Shown here piece by piece: positions 27,131 through 55,070 of a stretch of DNA of 64,000 nucleotides; within the stretch, counting starts at the first letter, position 1, and each line of letters begins with the position of its first letter. The position numbers and the translations under genes are program-made. The stretch is taken from positions 1,962,338 to 2,026,337 of the forward strand of contig CM067445.1 in assembly GCA_034508935.3 (NCBI GenBank), given 5' to 3'. Below the pieces are notes generated by a model. That model was not told the origin of the DNA, ran no database searches, and worked only from the letters and a program-made list of their open reading frames with translations. Source of the DNA: Berghia stephanieae. Its lineage: Eukaryota; Mollusca; Gastropoda; Nudibranchia; Aeolidiidae.

Positions 27131-27627
27131 GGCGGTTGGTTGATGGGAGCATCACCCTTGAATCGTATACCTATGATGTTTGCATGGGTGTACGATCCGA
27201 TTAGTGAATGTGTCGTTGGATGGGAGCATCACCCTTGAATCATATACCTATGATGTTCGCATGGGTGTACGATCCGATAGTGATGTCGTTGGATGGGAGC
27301 ATCACCCTTGAATCATATACCTATTTTGTTCGCAAGGGTGTACGATCCGATAGTGATGTCGTTTCTTCTTCTCTTTACTAGCCTATCCTGCTTCTTTGGT
27401 TTGTGATTGTATTTTTGACAGGGGATATTTTTTTTTCTGTAAATCTTCTGCCTGTTTGTTCTTGGTTATTTATAATTTAGCTTATGATATCTTTAGGTTA
27501 TGATTTTGATTTACATTTGTACTATTTTTGTTGGATTGCTTGTTTTTTTGTTTCAGCGGTCTCTCATATAACCTCAATTGTGTTGGAAGAGACCTAAAGC
27601 AACAAACAAACAAAAAAAAAAAAAAAA
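27131..27627 (+). mobile_element. SINE-D with triplicated head
   Basis: The head block of about 75-80 bp (GATGGGAGCATCACCC to CGATCCGAT) occurs three times in tandem at about 27136, 27218 and 27294 before a single body and hairpin tail. The body is almost identical to 13333 and 49738. Confidence 0.8.
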
Positions 27628-27689
27628 AAATATGCACATGCACATATACACAAACACATCCACATACCCACACACATATATAAATATAT

Positions 27690-28526
27690 ATGTCGCGCAC
27701 CATATATATATATCTATTATTTTTTTTAGTTTCAGATTTTATTCGATATGGGCGACAAATTAACAATGCAAGAAAGAGTTAAATTGATTTTTATGTTTGG
27801 AAGAGATGGGGCTACATACCGCTCGGTAGCTGAAGAATTCAACCGCACTCATCCCGAGCGAGAAAAACAATTGAACCATACCACTGTATGCGCTATTGGT
27901 CAGAAATAAATCCCACCTGGCATGAGGAGGGTCATCATCAGACCAACCCTAAGATAATGGTCTGGGCTGGAATATGGGAGGAGGAAATCGTTGGTCCTTA
28001 TTTTTTTCAATACTAGCAATGTCACCGGAGAAACTTATTTAGAGCTTTTACAAACCTTCCTGTTTGAATACCTAGAAAATATTCCTGTAATTAGACGACA
28101 AAACCTCATATTTCAGCAAGATGGAGCTCCACCACACTTTGCTATTTGTGTGCGTGACTACCTGAATCAAAATTTTCCAGAAAGATGGATTGGGCAAAGA
28201 GTTCCCGTGGAGTGGCCACCCCGATCACCAGATCTATCACCTCTTGACTATTTCCTTTGGGGACATCTTAAATCTGTGGTTTACCAGAATCGTCCACGCA
28301 CTCTTGATGATTTGAAAGATGCGATAATAACTGAATGTCAAAAAATCACCACTGAAACCCTCATTAGAGTAAAAGATAGTTTTATAAAGAGAATCGATGC
28401 ACGTATTCAGGCTGAAGGTGAACAATTTGAGCATCTATTGTGATTTTGATTAATAAAATTGATATTCATTGATATTCATATTTGTTTTATATATAAATCT
28501 ACATGGTGCGCAACTTCTGGGACACC

Positions 28527-28532
<6 letters not shown>
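27690..28532 (+). mobile_element. mariner-like element, DD41D (VISITOR-type), internally deleted
   Basis: Right end TTCTGGGACACCCTGTAT is typical of mariner TIRs. The inner TIR segment GCGCACCAT survives on the left (27695-27703) and, inverted, on the right (ATGGTGCGC near 28503). AT microsatellite replaces or abuts both outer ends. It encloses the broken transposase listed next. Confidence 0.85.
27748..28440 (+). pseudogene. mariner transposase remnant
   Basis: First part (27748-27909): MGDKLTMQERVKLIFMF plus YRSVAEEFNR, the N-terminal helix-turn-helix of mariner transposases. Then an internal deletion near 27905 removes the linker and the first catalytic Asp. The second part resumes at KIMVWAGIWEEE, shifts frame in a T-run near 28006, and runs intact to the end. 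The second catalytic Asp is in QQDGAPPHFA and the third in SPDLSPLDYF, with 41 residues between, which is the DD41D spacing. The element cannot move by itself. Confidence 0.85.
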
Positions 28533-28592
<60 letters not shown>

Positions 28593-28630
28593 GTGTGTGT
28601 GTGTGTGTATGTATGTGTGTGTGTGTGTAC
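28531..28630. repeat. (AT)n and (GT)n microsatellite
   Basis: About 58 bp of AT followed by GT repeats, adjoining the right end of the mariner element. Confidence 0.9.
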
Positions 28631-28639
28631 TATATAAGA

Positions 28640-29075
28640 GTTCTATTATTATTATATCCTTGTTCTTGACTGAGCCCATTTGGGTTCACGTGAGCCTTGC
28701 CTAGAGTATTTTACTGAGAAGAAACAGAAGGATTTATCATTTTGTGAGACATTTTTTCCCTTTGTAAGTTTTCTCTTACATTGTAGTCATGTTTATAATT
28801 AAAACATTTATCCCTTAATCGTGCGAGTGAATTCTTTTTTGTTGAGAACATGTCATATTGTCAGACCAACTAGGTTTGTATAGCTCTCGGATCGTCTTCT
28901 GATTTCTGTGGAATTAATTTCCTTTGTCTTATTATTATATTTTGGGGTCTTATTTGTTTGTTAGCTTGGTCTACTTTTATTGACTACTCTACCATCTTCC
29001 TTCTTCTGGCGCTGAAATAACCTAAACGTGTCCCAGGGCCGCAAAATAAAAATAAAAACAAAACAAAAACAAATC
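28640..29075 (+). mobile_element. SINE-B-like, old copy
   Basis: Diverged match: GTGAGACATTTTTTCCC, CTTTGTAAGTTTTCTCT, then CTGGCGCTGAAATAACCTAA and a degraded stem GGGCC, followed by AAACAAAAACAAA. The body is recognisable only in blocks. Confidence 0.55.
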
Positions 29076-29338
29076 AAGACCAAAAACAAAAACAATAAAA
29101 AACCCAAACAAGACCCAACAAAAACGAAAAATAATAAAAAAAACAAAGATGCTTTCAATACCACTCCATCCACCACCATCATCGTCGTCGTCGTCATTGT
29201 ACTGTCAAAATACCGGAGCATACTCAATGTCTCAATCGTTTCTATGTTATCTACATGTTTGTGTTGAGAATATTGGCTATTTAGCTTAAATACTGGCCAA
29301 CTTACTTCGCAGCGATAGACTAGAATTTCAAGCGACTT

Positions 29339-29562
29339 TTTGGGGTCGTGGATAGCTCATACGGTAGAGTCACGATCTCCCCGGCCAGGCGGAGTTGTCG
29401 TATCAGTAAGGTCGCGGGTTCGAGCCCCCATCACCGCCACGAAGTTTTTATTCTCTGTTGCCTTCTGTCACGTTCCAACTCACTTATTTTCTTGTTATTA
29501 TTGTTCTGTCACTTTGGATACATTTAACATGCACAATATTTGCGATAAATAAAATAAATAAA
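29339..29562 (+). mobile_element. SINE-F
   Basis: tRNA-like head: GTGGATAGCTCATACGGTAG, then CCGGCCAGGCGGAGT, then B-box GCGGGTTCGAGCCCC, then TTTTTATTCTCTGTTGCC, ending in AATAAATAAATAAA. A minus-strand copy is at 53632. Confidence 0.75.
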
Positions 29563-29568
29563 TAAAAT

Positions 29569-29866
29569 TGAGCTTTATATAGCGCGATATCCACTAAATG
29601 TGTTCAAAGCGCTTTACAAGGGGTCCCTGGTCAACAGCATTATTTAACATGTAGGACGGGACATGCCGCCTGTTAGGCGATATTACAATTTTTCGGACAA
29701 AGACAACGCTGTTAACGGCCAGGTACTCATTTTACACCTGAGTACGGTGAGAGAAAGTGAGTACAGAGCCTTTTCCAAGGACTCAACTATGCGCCGAGCG
29801 CGAGGCTCGAACCCATGACCTTTCGATCCGAAAGCAAGTGTCATACCACAAGACCACATAGCCATC
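29569..29866 (-). mobile_element. SINE-A, full length
   Basis: Complete copy from tail (GCTTTATATAGCGCGATATCC) to head (ACCACAAGACCACATAGCC). It abuts SINE-F tail to tail. Confidence 0.88.
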
Positions 29867-29934
29867 GGGTAACCGAACGAAATTACGAGATTGATTCAAA
29901 AATAAAAACAAATGATAAAGAAATAAACATTTTC

Positions 29935-30110
29935 TTTATTTATCATTACTGTGTAATTTCCTAGAGGATCCAGGTGTTAGCCGCAGTGCAACGCGCAAAG
30001 TGCGTTAGAGTTAGGGCTAAAGAATGCGCCACAGAGTGCAGTAGGGAAATCGAGCTCGGCACCTCTTGGATTCGAAGCAAAGACCATAACACTGCCACGC
30101 TGCCCCCAAT
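29935..30110 (-). mobile_element. tRNA-derived SINE, SINE-C-like
   Basis: Complement reads GGGCAGCGTGGCAGTGTTAT then TTGCTTCGAATCC, matching the A/B-box layout and the TTTGCTTC wording of the SINE-C head at 39602. The body differs, so this may be a separate family. Confidence 0.5.
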
Positions 30111-30402
30111 GTTATAATGAGAATATAGGTCTTGTGCTGGTTTGATGGGATTTCCATCACAATATGTGGAGATGACATTCTTTTTTGCATTGACATCGTG
30201 AACTGGGTTAGTAAAGGTCACTATGATTTCAATAGAATTATGCTGATCCGCTATATTTTGCTTCTTTTGCTTTCAGCTATATTCTACTTTAAAGCACTTT
30301 TAAATCGATTTGTATAAGTGTATAAAATAATTGCAACTGTCGTTAAAAAGATAGAAATAAAAGATGCTGAGTAAGGAATCTGAGGTCACGCCCATTTCAT
30401 CA

Positions 30403-30749
30403 GTAAACAATCTAGCACGTGGAAGAACGCGCGAAATCTGAGAAATATCTTTTTTTAGAAAGGTCAAGGGTTAGCTTGTTGCTGCTGGGCAACAAGCAGT
30501 CTAACAAACGGTAACTCGGTTGCACTATTCCGCATCTAAAAATAGTTTGTTATAAAAGTTGAAATATATCTATGTAAAATCCTAGTTATTTACACAAAGT
30601 CCATTCTTTCGACCTTAAATTACAATATTGTAATGTTTGATACAAAATAAAAATATTTGGAAATATTATATGAAAAGCGGAAACTGAACAACTCTGATAA
30701 TGAGCTGAATTAATCCGCACAACATTTCTGAGCTTGTCAAAGCAACAAA
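30403..30749 (+). promoter_or_regulatory. FOXJ2/3 upstream region with forkhead site and X-box-like palindrome
   Basis: GTAAACA (30403-30409) matches the forkhead consensus RTAAACA. At 30475-30496 lies a palindrome, CTTGTTGC, six-base spacer, GCAACAAG, resembling the RFX X-box half-sites GTTGC and GCAAC. The rest to the start codon shows nothing else and no clear TATA box. Role in transcription is inference. Confidence 0.4.
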
Positions 30750-47714
<16,965 letters not shown>

Positions 47715-48017
47715 CCAGGATGGGGAGAGGGGGAAAAGAAGGGATGTTGACAGGATGGGGAGAGGGGGAGGATGGGATGTTGAAAGAGGGAAAAATGGGT
47801 TGTTTGGTTTATTTTGTCGGGCGATTGTGCAGCAATTCATATAATATAAATGATGTATAGATGGGGATGAATGATTGAGTACTTGTTGAAACTCAAATCA
47901 TCGCATGTTTCTTTTTATTTAAAGTTCATTTACTTTTTATGCACTCAAGGGATTTTCTTGGATAATTTTCTTAATAACCACGGATATTATGCAAACGTTG
48001 TTCCTTGAGTTTGAAGA

Positions 48018-48023
48018 AATAAA
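48018..48023 (+). promoter_or_regulatory. Candidate poly(A) signal for FOXJ2/3
   Basis: AATAAA about 300 nt after the stop; another lies at 48403-48408. The 3' UTR begins with G-rich GGGGAGAGGGGGAAAAG repeats at 47721-47800. Confidence 0.4.
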
Positions 48024-48034
48024 TAACAATGATA

Positions 48035-48225
48035 AAATGGAATAGATGATGCGGACTTTTTGGTTTTCCCGTTTGTCAACTAAACATGAAAATATGAATC
48101 ACTCAAGAAGAGTTTGTCTTGAATGTTTCCTTTCATCATGCATTGTTAACAAAAGTGAAACCCAAAACGTTTACATATTCTGCCTACATAAATTATATTG
48201 AAGCTTCTATTCCATTTTATCATGC
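48035..48225. repeat. Hammerhead-like foldback repeat, degraded
   Basis: Left arm AAAATGGAATAGATGATGCGG and TTTGTCAACTAAACATGA; right arm GAAACCCAAAACGTTTACA and GAAGCTTCTATTCCATTTTA. Same family as 39541. It may lie in the FOXJ2/3 3' UTR. Confidence 0.5.
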
Positions 48226-49737
48226 TATTTATGATCACAGACGACATTGAATTTCTACATCTTGCACAGAACCAAAGGGATAAAACTCTTGGAGTCAAGT
48301 TCTAGTTCTTTGCTTTGATTTTGAAAAGGCGTTTTGGTCAAAGCTGTAATATTTATTTTCTAGGCTGCATTGGATGAAAAGTGTTGTAAGAATTTGAGCT
48401 GAAATAAATGTTAGAGAACAATGGAGACACTATATGAGGAATACATTTTTTTAAAGGGGGGAAGTTTTTAATTTTTGTAGCTTTTCCACAATGTTCATAC
48501 AAACATCCAACATTTACTCCAATTTGTAGTGCATTTACATTCGATGTAATTTTTCAATTATCTGAGAGCGGATGTGTCGGGTCCTATAATGCTAAAAACA
48601 AAGAAAGTATCTGGTGATTGGTCGGTTAGTGATATAGTCGAAGCAACAAAATAGAAACGTTAGTATGAAAACATTTTACATATAAACTCAATGACTCATT
48701 TGTTACACGAATAGAGAATGAGTTTTGAAACATCTTATTATCAATAAATTATTTTCTATAGAATAAGTATTGGGAAATATTTTCCAAAACGGAATATACT
48801 ATCTGGCAGAAGCCATAAATTCCTATTTCATTCTTTTAGATTTTTTGTTTGTATTTTGAAATGCAGTCATAGGACATTTTCCACATCTCTATACAAAATT
48901 TTAGAAAAATTATTTTGGCAAATGTATGGGAATATGGTAGTAATTTAAAGGCTGTAATTTTAAAAAGTAGTCTCCTTTGTTGTGCATATTTAAAGCCCAA
49001 AATGAAATTTTCCAAGCTTTTATTAATTTTGCAGCAATTAAATCTAATTTGTAGCTTTTGATTATCAATAGGAAATTGCAGATGTAAAATTTATTTTGGA
49101 TGTTGAAGAATATTGTGATGAAGCTCAAAGTTACACAAGGATATTAAGTTGTTGTAATTTTCAAATGTCATCGATGATTTCACATATTGTTGGAAATGAC
49201 AAGTCTCACATACCATCATATCAATATCAGCATACTCTCGTATGTGCTAAAATTATAATTTATCCCCAAACCACTAGTTGTTTCTAGTTGTTTTATGAAA
49301 TACATATAAAATGTTTTCCATGATATATATATTATATATCATTAAATTGTCCAAATGTAAATTTACAACAATACGTGAAATCAACGACAATGTGTCAAGA
49401 ATTTCCTTTGATGTGCAAGGATGTCGTGTGATGTTGATCTCCAATAACTGACTTTGTACATAGACAAGTGCAATGATTGTGTTGTTGCTATTCTTGTTTG
49501 TTTATTTCAAACATGAAAATCTCTAAATCTTGTTGATATTGCCATTATAATTATTATAACACTCTGGTTGTTTGTTGAATGTTGCATCTGATTTGATTTT
49601 GTTACGGATGAATTCATTCCAATATTTCATCTTGTTATGTTTGCATTTTCAAAGAAAATAGTAAATCTACTGCCCGTCTATAATGATTGTTGCATTCTTA
49701 AGACAATTTGGCGACTTTCTTACCTTCTTTATTGGCG
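48226..49737. other. Intergenic stretch downstream of FOXJ2/3
   Basis: AT-rich. A diverged block around 49150-49320 (TTTTCAAATGTCATC, CTAGTTGTTTTATGAAAT) resembles 47122-47275 in FOXJ2/3 intron 11, so an old repeat. No gene seen. Confidence 0.5.
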
Positions 49738-50088
49738 GGTGGTTGGATGGGAGCATCACCCTTGAATCATATACCTATGATGTTCGCATGGGTGTACGAT
49801 CCGATAGTGATGTCGTTTCTTCTTCTCTTTACTAGCCTATCCTGCTTCTTTGGTTTGTGATTGTAATTTTGACAGGGGATATTTTTTTTTCTGTAAATCT
49901 TCTGCCTGTTTGTTCTTGGTTATTTGTAATTTAGCTTATGATATTTTTAGGTTATGATTTTGATTTACATTTGTACTATTTTTGTTAGATTGCTTGTTTT
50001 TTTGTTTCAGCGGTCTCTCATATAACCTCAGTTGTGTTGGAAGAGACCTAAAGCAACAAACAAACAAAACAACAAACAAACCTTCTTT
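49738..50088 (+). mobile_element. SINE-D, full length
   Basis: Head GGTTGGATGGGAGCATC to tail AGAGACCTAAAGCAACAAAC. Very close to 13333 and 27131, so recent. Confidence 0.85.
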
Positions 50089-50529
50089 ATTGCAAATCAT
50101 ATGGGCTTGATTTAGATAGATGCCTTTGGGTTGTTTTTTTTTTTCCAATTTTTAAAAAGATTATTTAGACTATCAGACTACCATTTAAATATCTATTTCA
50201 ACAATAAGAAGAAGAGAGGTTTAGATTTTTTAAAACTCGATATTTTTATCGACTATGCATTTTTGTATCCAGAAGAGTGTAAGCTTCTGGTTTCTATCTT
50301 TTTTATTATTATTATTTTTTTTTCATAGTGAGCCCGTAAGATTTTTTTTCCTTTTTATATAAGTAGAATATCTTTTCTCAAAAAATGTTCATGGAAATGA
50401 ATTGTGAGATTTTGAGTAGGATTGGCATGTGAGAAAACCCATGGTTTTATCAAGCTACAAGCAGACAAGGAGACGTTTAAATCGGAATCCAAGAACCGTA
50501 TTATTTGTTTTTGAACCGACTGATAATCA

Positions 50530-50960
50530 AATAATTCTATGTATGTAAACGCGATGACCATTTTATGGATTGGGTCATTATATATGTAAACATGATGGTC
50601 GTTTTATGGATTGGGTCATTGTATATGTGAACACGATGGCTATTTTATAGATTGGGTCATTTTATATGTAAACATGATGGCTATTTTATGGATGGGGTCA
50701 TTTTATATGTAAACATGATGTCTATTTTATAGATTGGGTCATTTCATATGTAAACATGATGGCTATTTCATGGATGGGGTCATTTTATATGTAAACATGA
50801 TGACTATTTTATAGATTGGGTCATTTTATGTGTAAACATGATGACTATTTCATGGATGGGGTCATTTTATATGTAAACATGATGGCTATTTTATAGATTG
50901 GGTCATTTTATATGTAAACATGATGACTATTTTATGGATTGGGTCATTTTATTGATTTGG
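50530..50960. repeat. Minisatellite, unit about 41-43 bp
   Basis: About ten units of TATGTAAACATGATGGCTAT plus TTTATGGATTGGGTCATT. Adjacent units alternate between GATTGGG and GATGGGG, hinting at a higher-order unit of two. Confidence 0.92.
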
Positions 50961-51777
50961 GTTGTGGATTACATTTTATTGCAAATTTGAAGACTGTTGA
51001 CCATATTTTATTTTATTCAACAAATTGTGTCTACCTGCCAGACACACAAACACACACATGTCATGTACCATGAGTAGACAACATAATTTAATATTTTTTA
51101 TCAACTGCTCATGACTGCCATCAATAAATCAAACTTTTGTTGTTGTCACATTTAACCAGCAAATTAACTGTTACCTTCTTGTATATCATCATAACAAAAT
51201 GTTTTACATGTCCAGTCCAGATGTACTGTCCGATGATGCGACTGTTCAGCAGTGACATTTCCCATGCTGTGCATGACCGCCATACCGGTAATGTAACATA
51301 TTGTACAAAATGCATTTTATCAAAGAAAAAAATAAAATCTTATTTATTCTTTATCTGGTAAATCCAAAGTCGATTTCTATAGGATCTCATTGTCATTGTT
51401 TGGGACAATATTCATTCAGAATGGTGGTTTCTTTTAATTTATATGACTACAATGCCTGTGATGGGGGCCATAAGGTGGCTATTGTTTTATGTGTCTTTAA
51501 AACTTTGATATAACTTATTTTATGAGGCATCTCGCATGTGATTAACCCAGTGGTGTCAATTGTTAAAGAACCTGGAAAGTAAAGATAATTTTCGAGAGAT
51601 TCAGAATTTTTGTCAAATAGAGTATAGAGTGTTTTCTTGTTTTCGTTTTCTTTCAATGTCTGATTTCTATCCTAGCCACAAAGGTTGCTGTTTTGAGGGG
51701 CTGATATCTTGTGCCCTGTAGCTTGCTGTGTTGAAAACGGTAGGGGCTGCCTGAAGCCGGTGATCATGACAGTACTA
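50961..51777. other. Intergenic stretch
   Basis: No gene, tRNA-like head or TIR recognised on either strand. Confidence 0.5.
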
Positions 51778-52036
51778 ACGGAAGAGTGAAGGTGGAGACG
51801 CTTCGTATGGGAACAAAACAGACAATGGACGTTTCGGGTACAAACCCTTTGTCAGTACAACAATACACAAATAAACGTGGAATACAAATAAAATAAAATG
51901 CAAAATATTTTTCATTATATTTTATTTGTATTCCACGTTTATTTGTATATTGTTGTGCTGACGAAGGGTTTGTACCCGAAACGTCCATTGTCTGTTTTGT
52001 TCCCATACAAAGCCTCTCCATTTTCACCCTTCCGTT
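51778..52036. repeat. Near-perfect palindrome with a hammerhead-ribozyme-like motif in each arm
   Basis: Arms of about 120 bp, from ACGGAAGAGTGAAGGTGGAG to its inverse at CTCCATTTTCACCCTTCCGT, centre near 51905. On the plus strand of the right arm: CTGACGA (51958-51964), A, stem GGGT-TTGT-ACCC (51966-51977), GAAAC (51978-51982), 7-nt loop, GTC (51990-51992). The left arm has the same on the minus strand with CTGACAA. Confidence 0.75.
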
Positions 52037-52460
52037 AGCTTGTTGTGTTTAGAGGTTTCTGTGGCCCTTTGGGCTTTAAGCAATGTGTATGACTGAAGGA
52101 ATTGATCAACTGTCTGTGGAGTTTTGTGTTGGCAATCCTGGGGTTTTATTTCATTCATGAGATCAGAATTCATTTTGATGAAAAGATGAAAATATCTAAC
52201 CTTAGAAAAAAATTATAAATTCAAATAAATCATGTTTTTTATGTGATTGTAACCTTGAAATACAACCTACCATTATCTGTTATGTATTGTAGAAGAACTG
52301 TACATTTTTTCCTCACTGTAAATATATGTAAGATCAAATTAATTATTATCCCATGTTCCATATGGACAATGTTCACGTCCATTCGTTTTTATCCTGTAAA
52401 CTGTGATCTGTAGGTATTATAGAATATTTAACATACATTCCAAATTGTCGAGGCTGTCCA

Positions 52461-53098
52461 CTGGGTGGGGTTCCTGACCTCCCATAGCGGGCAGGGAGGT
52501 ACATACTATGTCTTCTATCCCCCTATGTCTGTTTTCCAAAATGCTTTCGTAGTTGAGGTGAGTGTTTTGTTGATAAAGGGGAAACTCGAAACATGATCTG
52601 TCTTCGTTGGATAAATTGAATCTTCCTTTTCATCTCAGAAAGTTTCTGTCTTTGTCTTGGAATGAGATTACTTGGTTTTGTCCTGGGCCTGGCCGGATAC
52701 CTTGGCTGGGAGGGAAACAGTCAAATGTATAGTTAGTTTTGTGAGATGATATTTTTTTTCCTTGTAAATCATCTCTCCGTTATGCACTCTATTATGTTTT
52801 ATTTATGTATTATATATGATTTGTAAACATTTTAGTGTATTCCTCTTAGTGGGGACCTGTGCTTGTGTCTGGATGAGACTTTTAGGTGATCTCAATTTAA
52901 GTACACTGATAGTGTGCTCTTGGAATCTAACTCTGTTCACTTTTGAACCAATTCCCCTTTGTCTGCCTTATTCTTGGATGCTTTAATTGTAATTCTAGAA
53001 CTTTTTACTATCCCATTTTTTCCCTTTTTACTGGCGCTGATACGACCTTACCTAATGTGTTGCAAGCACCGTAAAACCCTAAAAAACCCCAAAAAAAC
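52461..53098 (+). mobile_element. SINE-B, split by a hammerhead-like repeat
   Basis: Full SINE-B interrupted at about 52540-52637 by one arm of the repeat found whole at 54955-55060 (CGTAGTTGAGGTGAGTGTTT, core TTGATAA at 52570-52576, GAAAC 52588-52592, GTC 52600-52602). Either insertion or gene conversion placed it there. Confidence 0.75.
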
Positions 53099-53230
53099 GA
53101 GGCTGTCCATGTCATTTACAGGTAACGCATTCATAAGAATTGATATGGAATTCTGGCAAGAACACAACACGTTTGCAAGTTTGAGATCTCGTTGAAATAA
53201 TGAAATGGAGATCGTACAGTTAGGATAATT

Positions 53231-54193
53231 GTGACCAATTTTCTCAAAGTGATATTATGTCGGGATAAGTCTCAGGTGCTAAAAATAGATTTTGATGTTA
53301 AAATCTGCAGAAATTTGAATTTATAATTTTTGTAACTCTAGTTGTCTATCTCCTTGCTATCTCCTCTCCTTAAGTATTTTTGGTATTTTTCAAAATTGAA
53401 AAAAATATTTATACTAAGTTGCTCAGGTCAAAAGAAAAAATGTCATGTACACATAGTTTTGTTTTAAATACGACTGCCATGCAAAGATTAAGAATAGTAG
53501 CGTTAATAATATTTGTCTAAGAAAAGTGTAAATAATGATGATGGGGTAAAAGTAACTACATCCAAATACCGAGATTGTTGATGTAAGCGTTGAGTGAGTT
53601 GATGAAGCACATAAACTCAACCCAAGTCTTCTATCTTTGACTTGAAAGTGCCAGAAGACAATAGAGAATAAAAATTTTGCGGCAGCAATGGGGGCTCGAA
53701 CCCATGATCTTACTATGACCACCCCGCCTGGCCGGGGAGTGCCTGGCTCTACTGAACTGTCTGAGTTATCCACCACTCTAGAAAAAAGTGGTTTCAAACT
53801 CTATGTCTATCTTGAACCGCTCTCCCTGACTTCTTAAGGTCATGGGTTCAACACACACCAACGTCGTGACCCCTATCTTTGACTAGGAACTCAATTGAAG
53901 AGCCTGGTGGTAAAAATACTTAGGATACAAGAAATTAGTTTTTAGAATATGAAGGTTATTTTTGATTGGGCTGTAGAGAATATACAAATATAAAATTAAA
54001 ATATGGAGATAGGGGACATGGATTATGATTATCAGGAAAATAATTGGTGAGTGAACTAAGGTTAAAGTTCATCCCTGAATTGATGAAAAATAATAAAACA
54101 GTGATGTAAGTACTTTTAGTTCTTGGATCCTCAATTTTTAGCATCTAAATCATCCCGACATAATACAGTATTGAGACAATGGGTTACAGTTTT
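53231..54193. mobile_element. TIR element, TATTATGTCGGGAT family, long copy
   Basis: Ends: TTGTGACCAATTTTCTCAAA with GATATTATGTCGGGATAAG on the left and, inverted, TGTAACCCATTGTCTCAATA with TGTATTATGTCGGGATGA on the right. SINE-F is inserted inside. No transposase frame. A short copy is at 60622. Confidence 0.7.
53632..53790 (-). mobile_element. SINE-F
   Basis: Complement of the SINE-F head: GGGGGCTCGAACCCATGATC, CCGCCTGGCCGGGGAGTG, GAGTTATCCACCACTC. It lies inside the TIR element at 53231-54193. Confidence 0.75.
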
Positions 54194-54719
54194 GTGCATT
54201 GTTGTGGTGTGTTGTGTGTTGTTGTGGTGTTTTGTGTGTTGTTGTGGTGTGTTTGGGTCAAGTCGGACAATGTGTTCACCTCGCTAAATCTAATCGTCAC
54301 CACCCTCCCAAAACCATTGTATATCATCCGTCCAAATTCTTCAGATTCTTCATAATATATACATTCCATTCTTCAAACCGTGTTGGAAAATTTATTATCC
54401 ACTTACATTATTTAATTTTGTTATTATATCTATCATAAATGAAATGTTTGATTCTATTATTTCTTTTTTTGAAGGCAGCCTATAATTTTTGTGATGTGTA
54501 AAAACAACTTCCATAATACGCTTGCGTCATTTTTTAAAAACACTTTATTTTCCTATTTCTGATTATGTTTTCAATTTTTCTTATTATGCACGTTTTATCA
54601 ATCTTTTTTTGATATGATAACAATACAGAGAACAACAAAATGCAACCACCCACTTGTGCGAGATATTTCTAGACTTTGTTATAAAATTGTTGCTGCTTAT
54701 TTTAAGCTTGAAGTAAGAA

Positions 54720-55070
54720 ATAAAAATAGGAAATGAAAGGGAAGCTTCCAATTTATTTATTTAACAAAGATAGATAATGCGGATGTTTCAGGTTTTTCCT
54801 ACAAAACACGATGGAAGAAACACTAAGGGCCATTTTTATTTATTTATTTATTTTTTAATTATTTAAAGCACCGCAGAGCACGATTAACGTGGATGTTTAG
54901 GCGCTATATAAATTCATTATTTACTATTTACTAAGGGTGAATGAGAGATGTGAGAATTTCGTAGTTGAGGTGAGTGTTTTGTTGATAAAGGGGAAACTCG
55001 AAACAATTATCTGTCCTCGTTGAATAACTTGAATCTTCCTTTTCATCTCCTATTGCTATTTATTTCTAGA
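54720..55070. repeat. Foldback repeat with hammerhead-like core and L2-tail insertion
   Basis: Left arm AATAGGAAATGAAAGGGAAG, right arm CTTCCTTTTCATCTCCTATT. Right core TTGATAA (54982-54988), stem GGG-GAAA-CTC, GAAAC (55000-55004), 8-nt loop, GTC. The middle holds an L2-like tail AGGCGCTATATAAATTC (54896-54912) with ATTT repeats. Confidence 0.65.
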
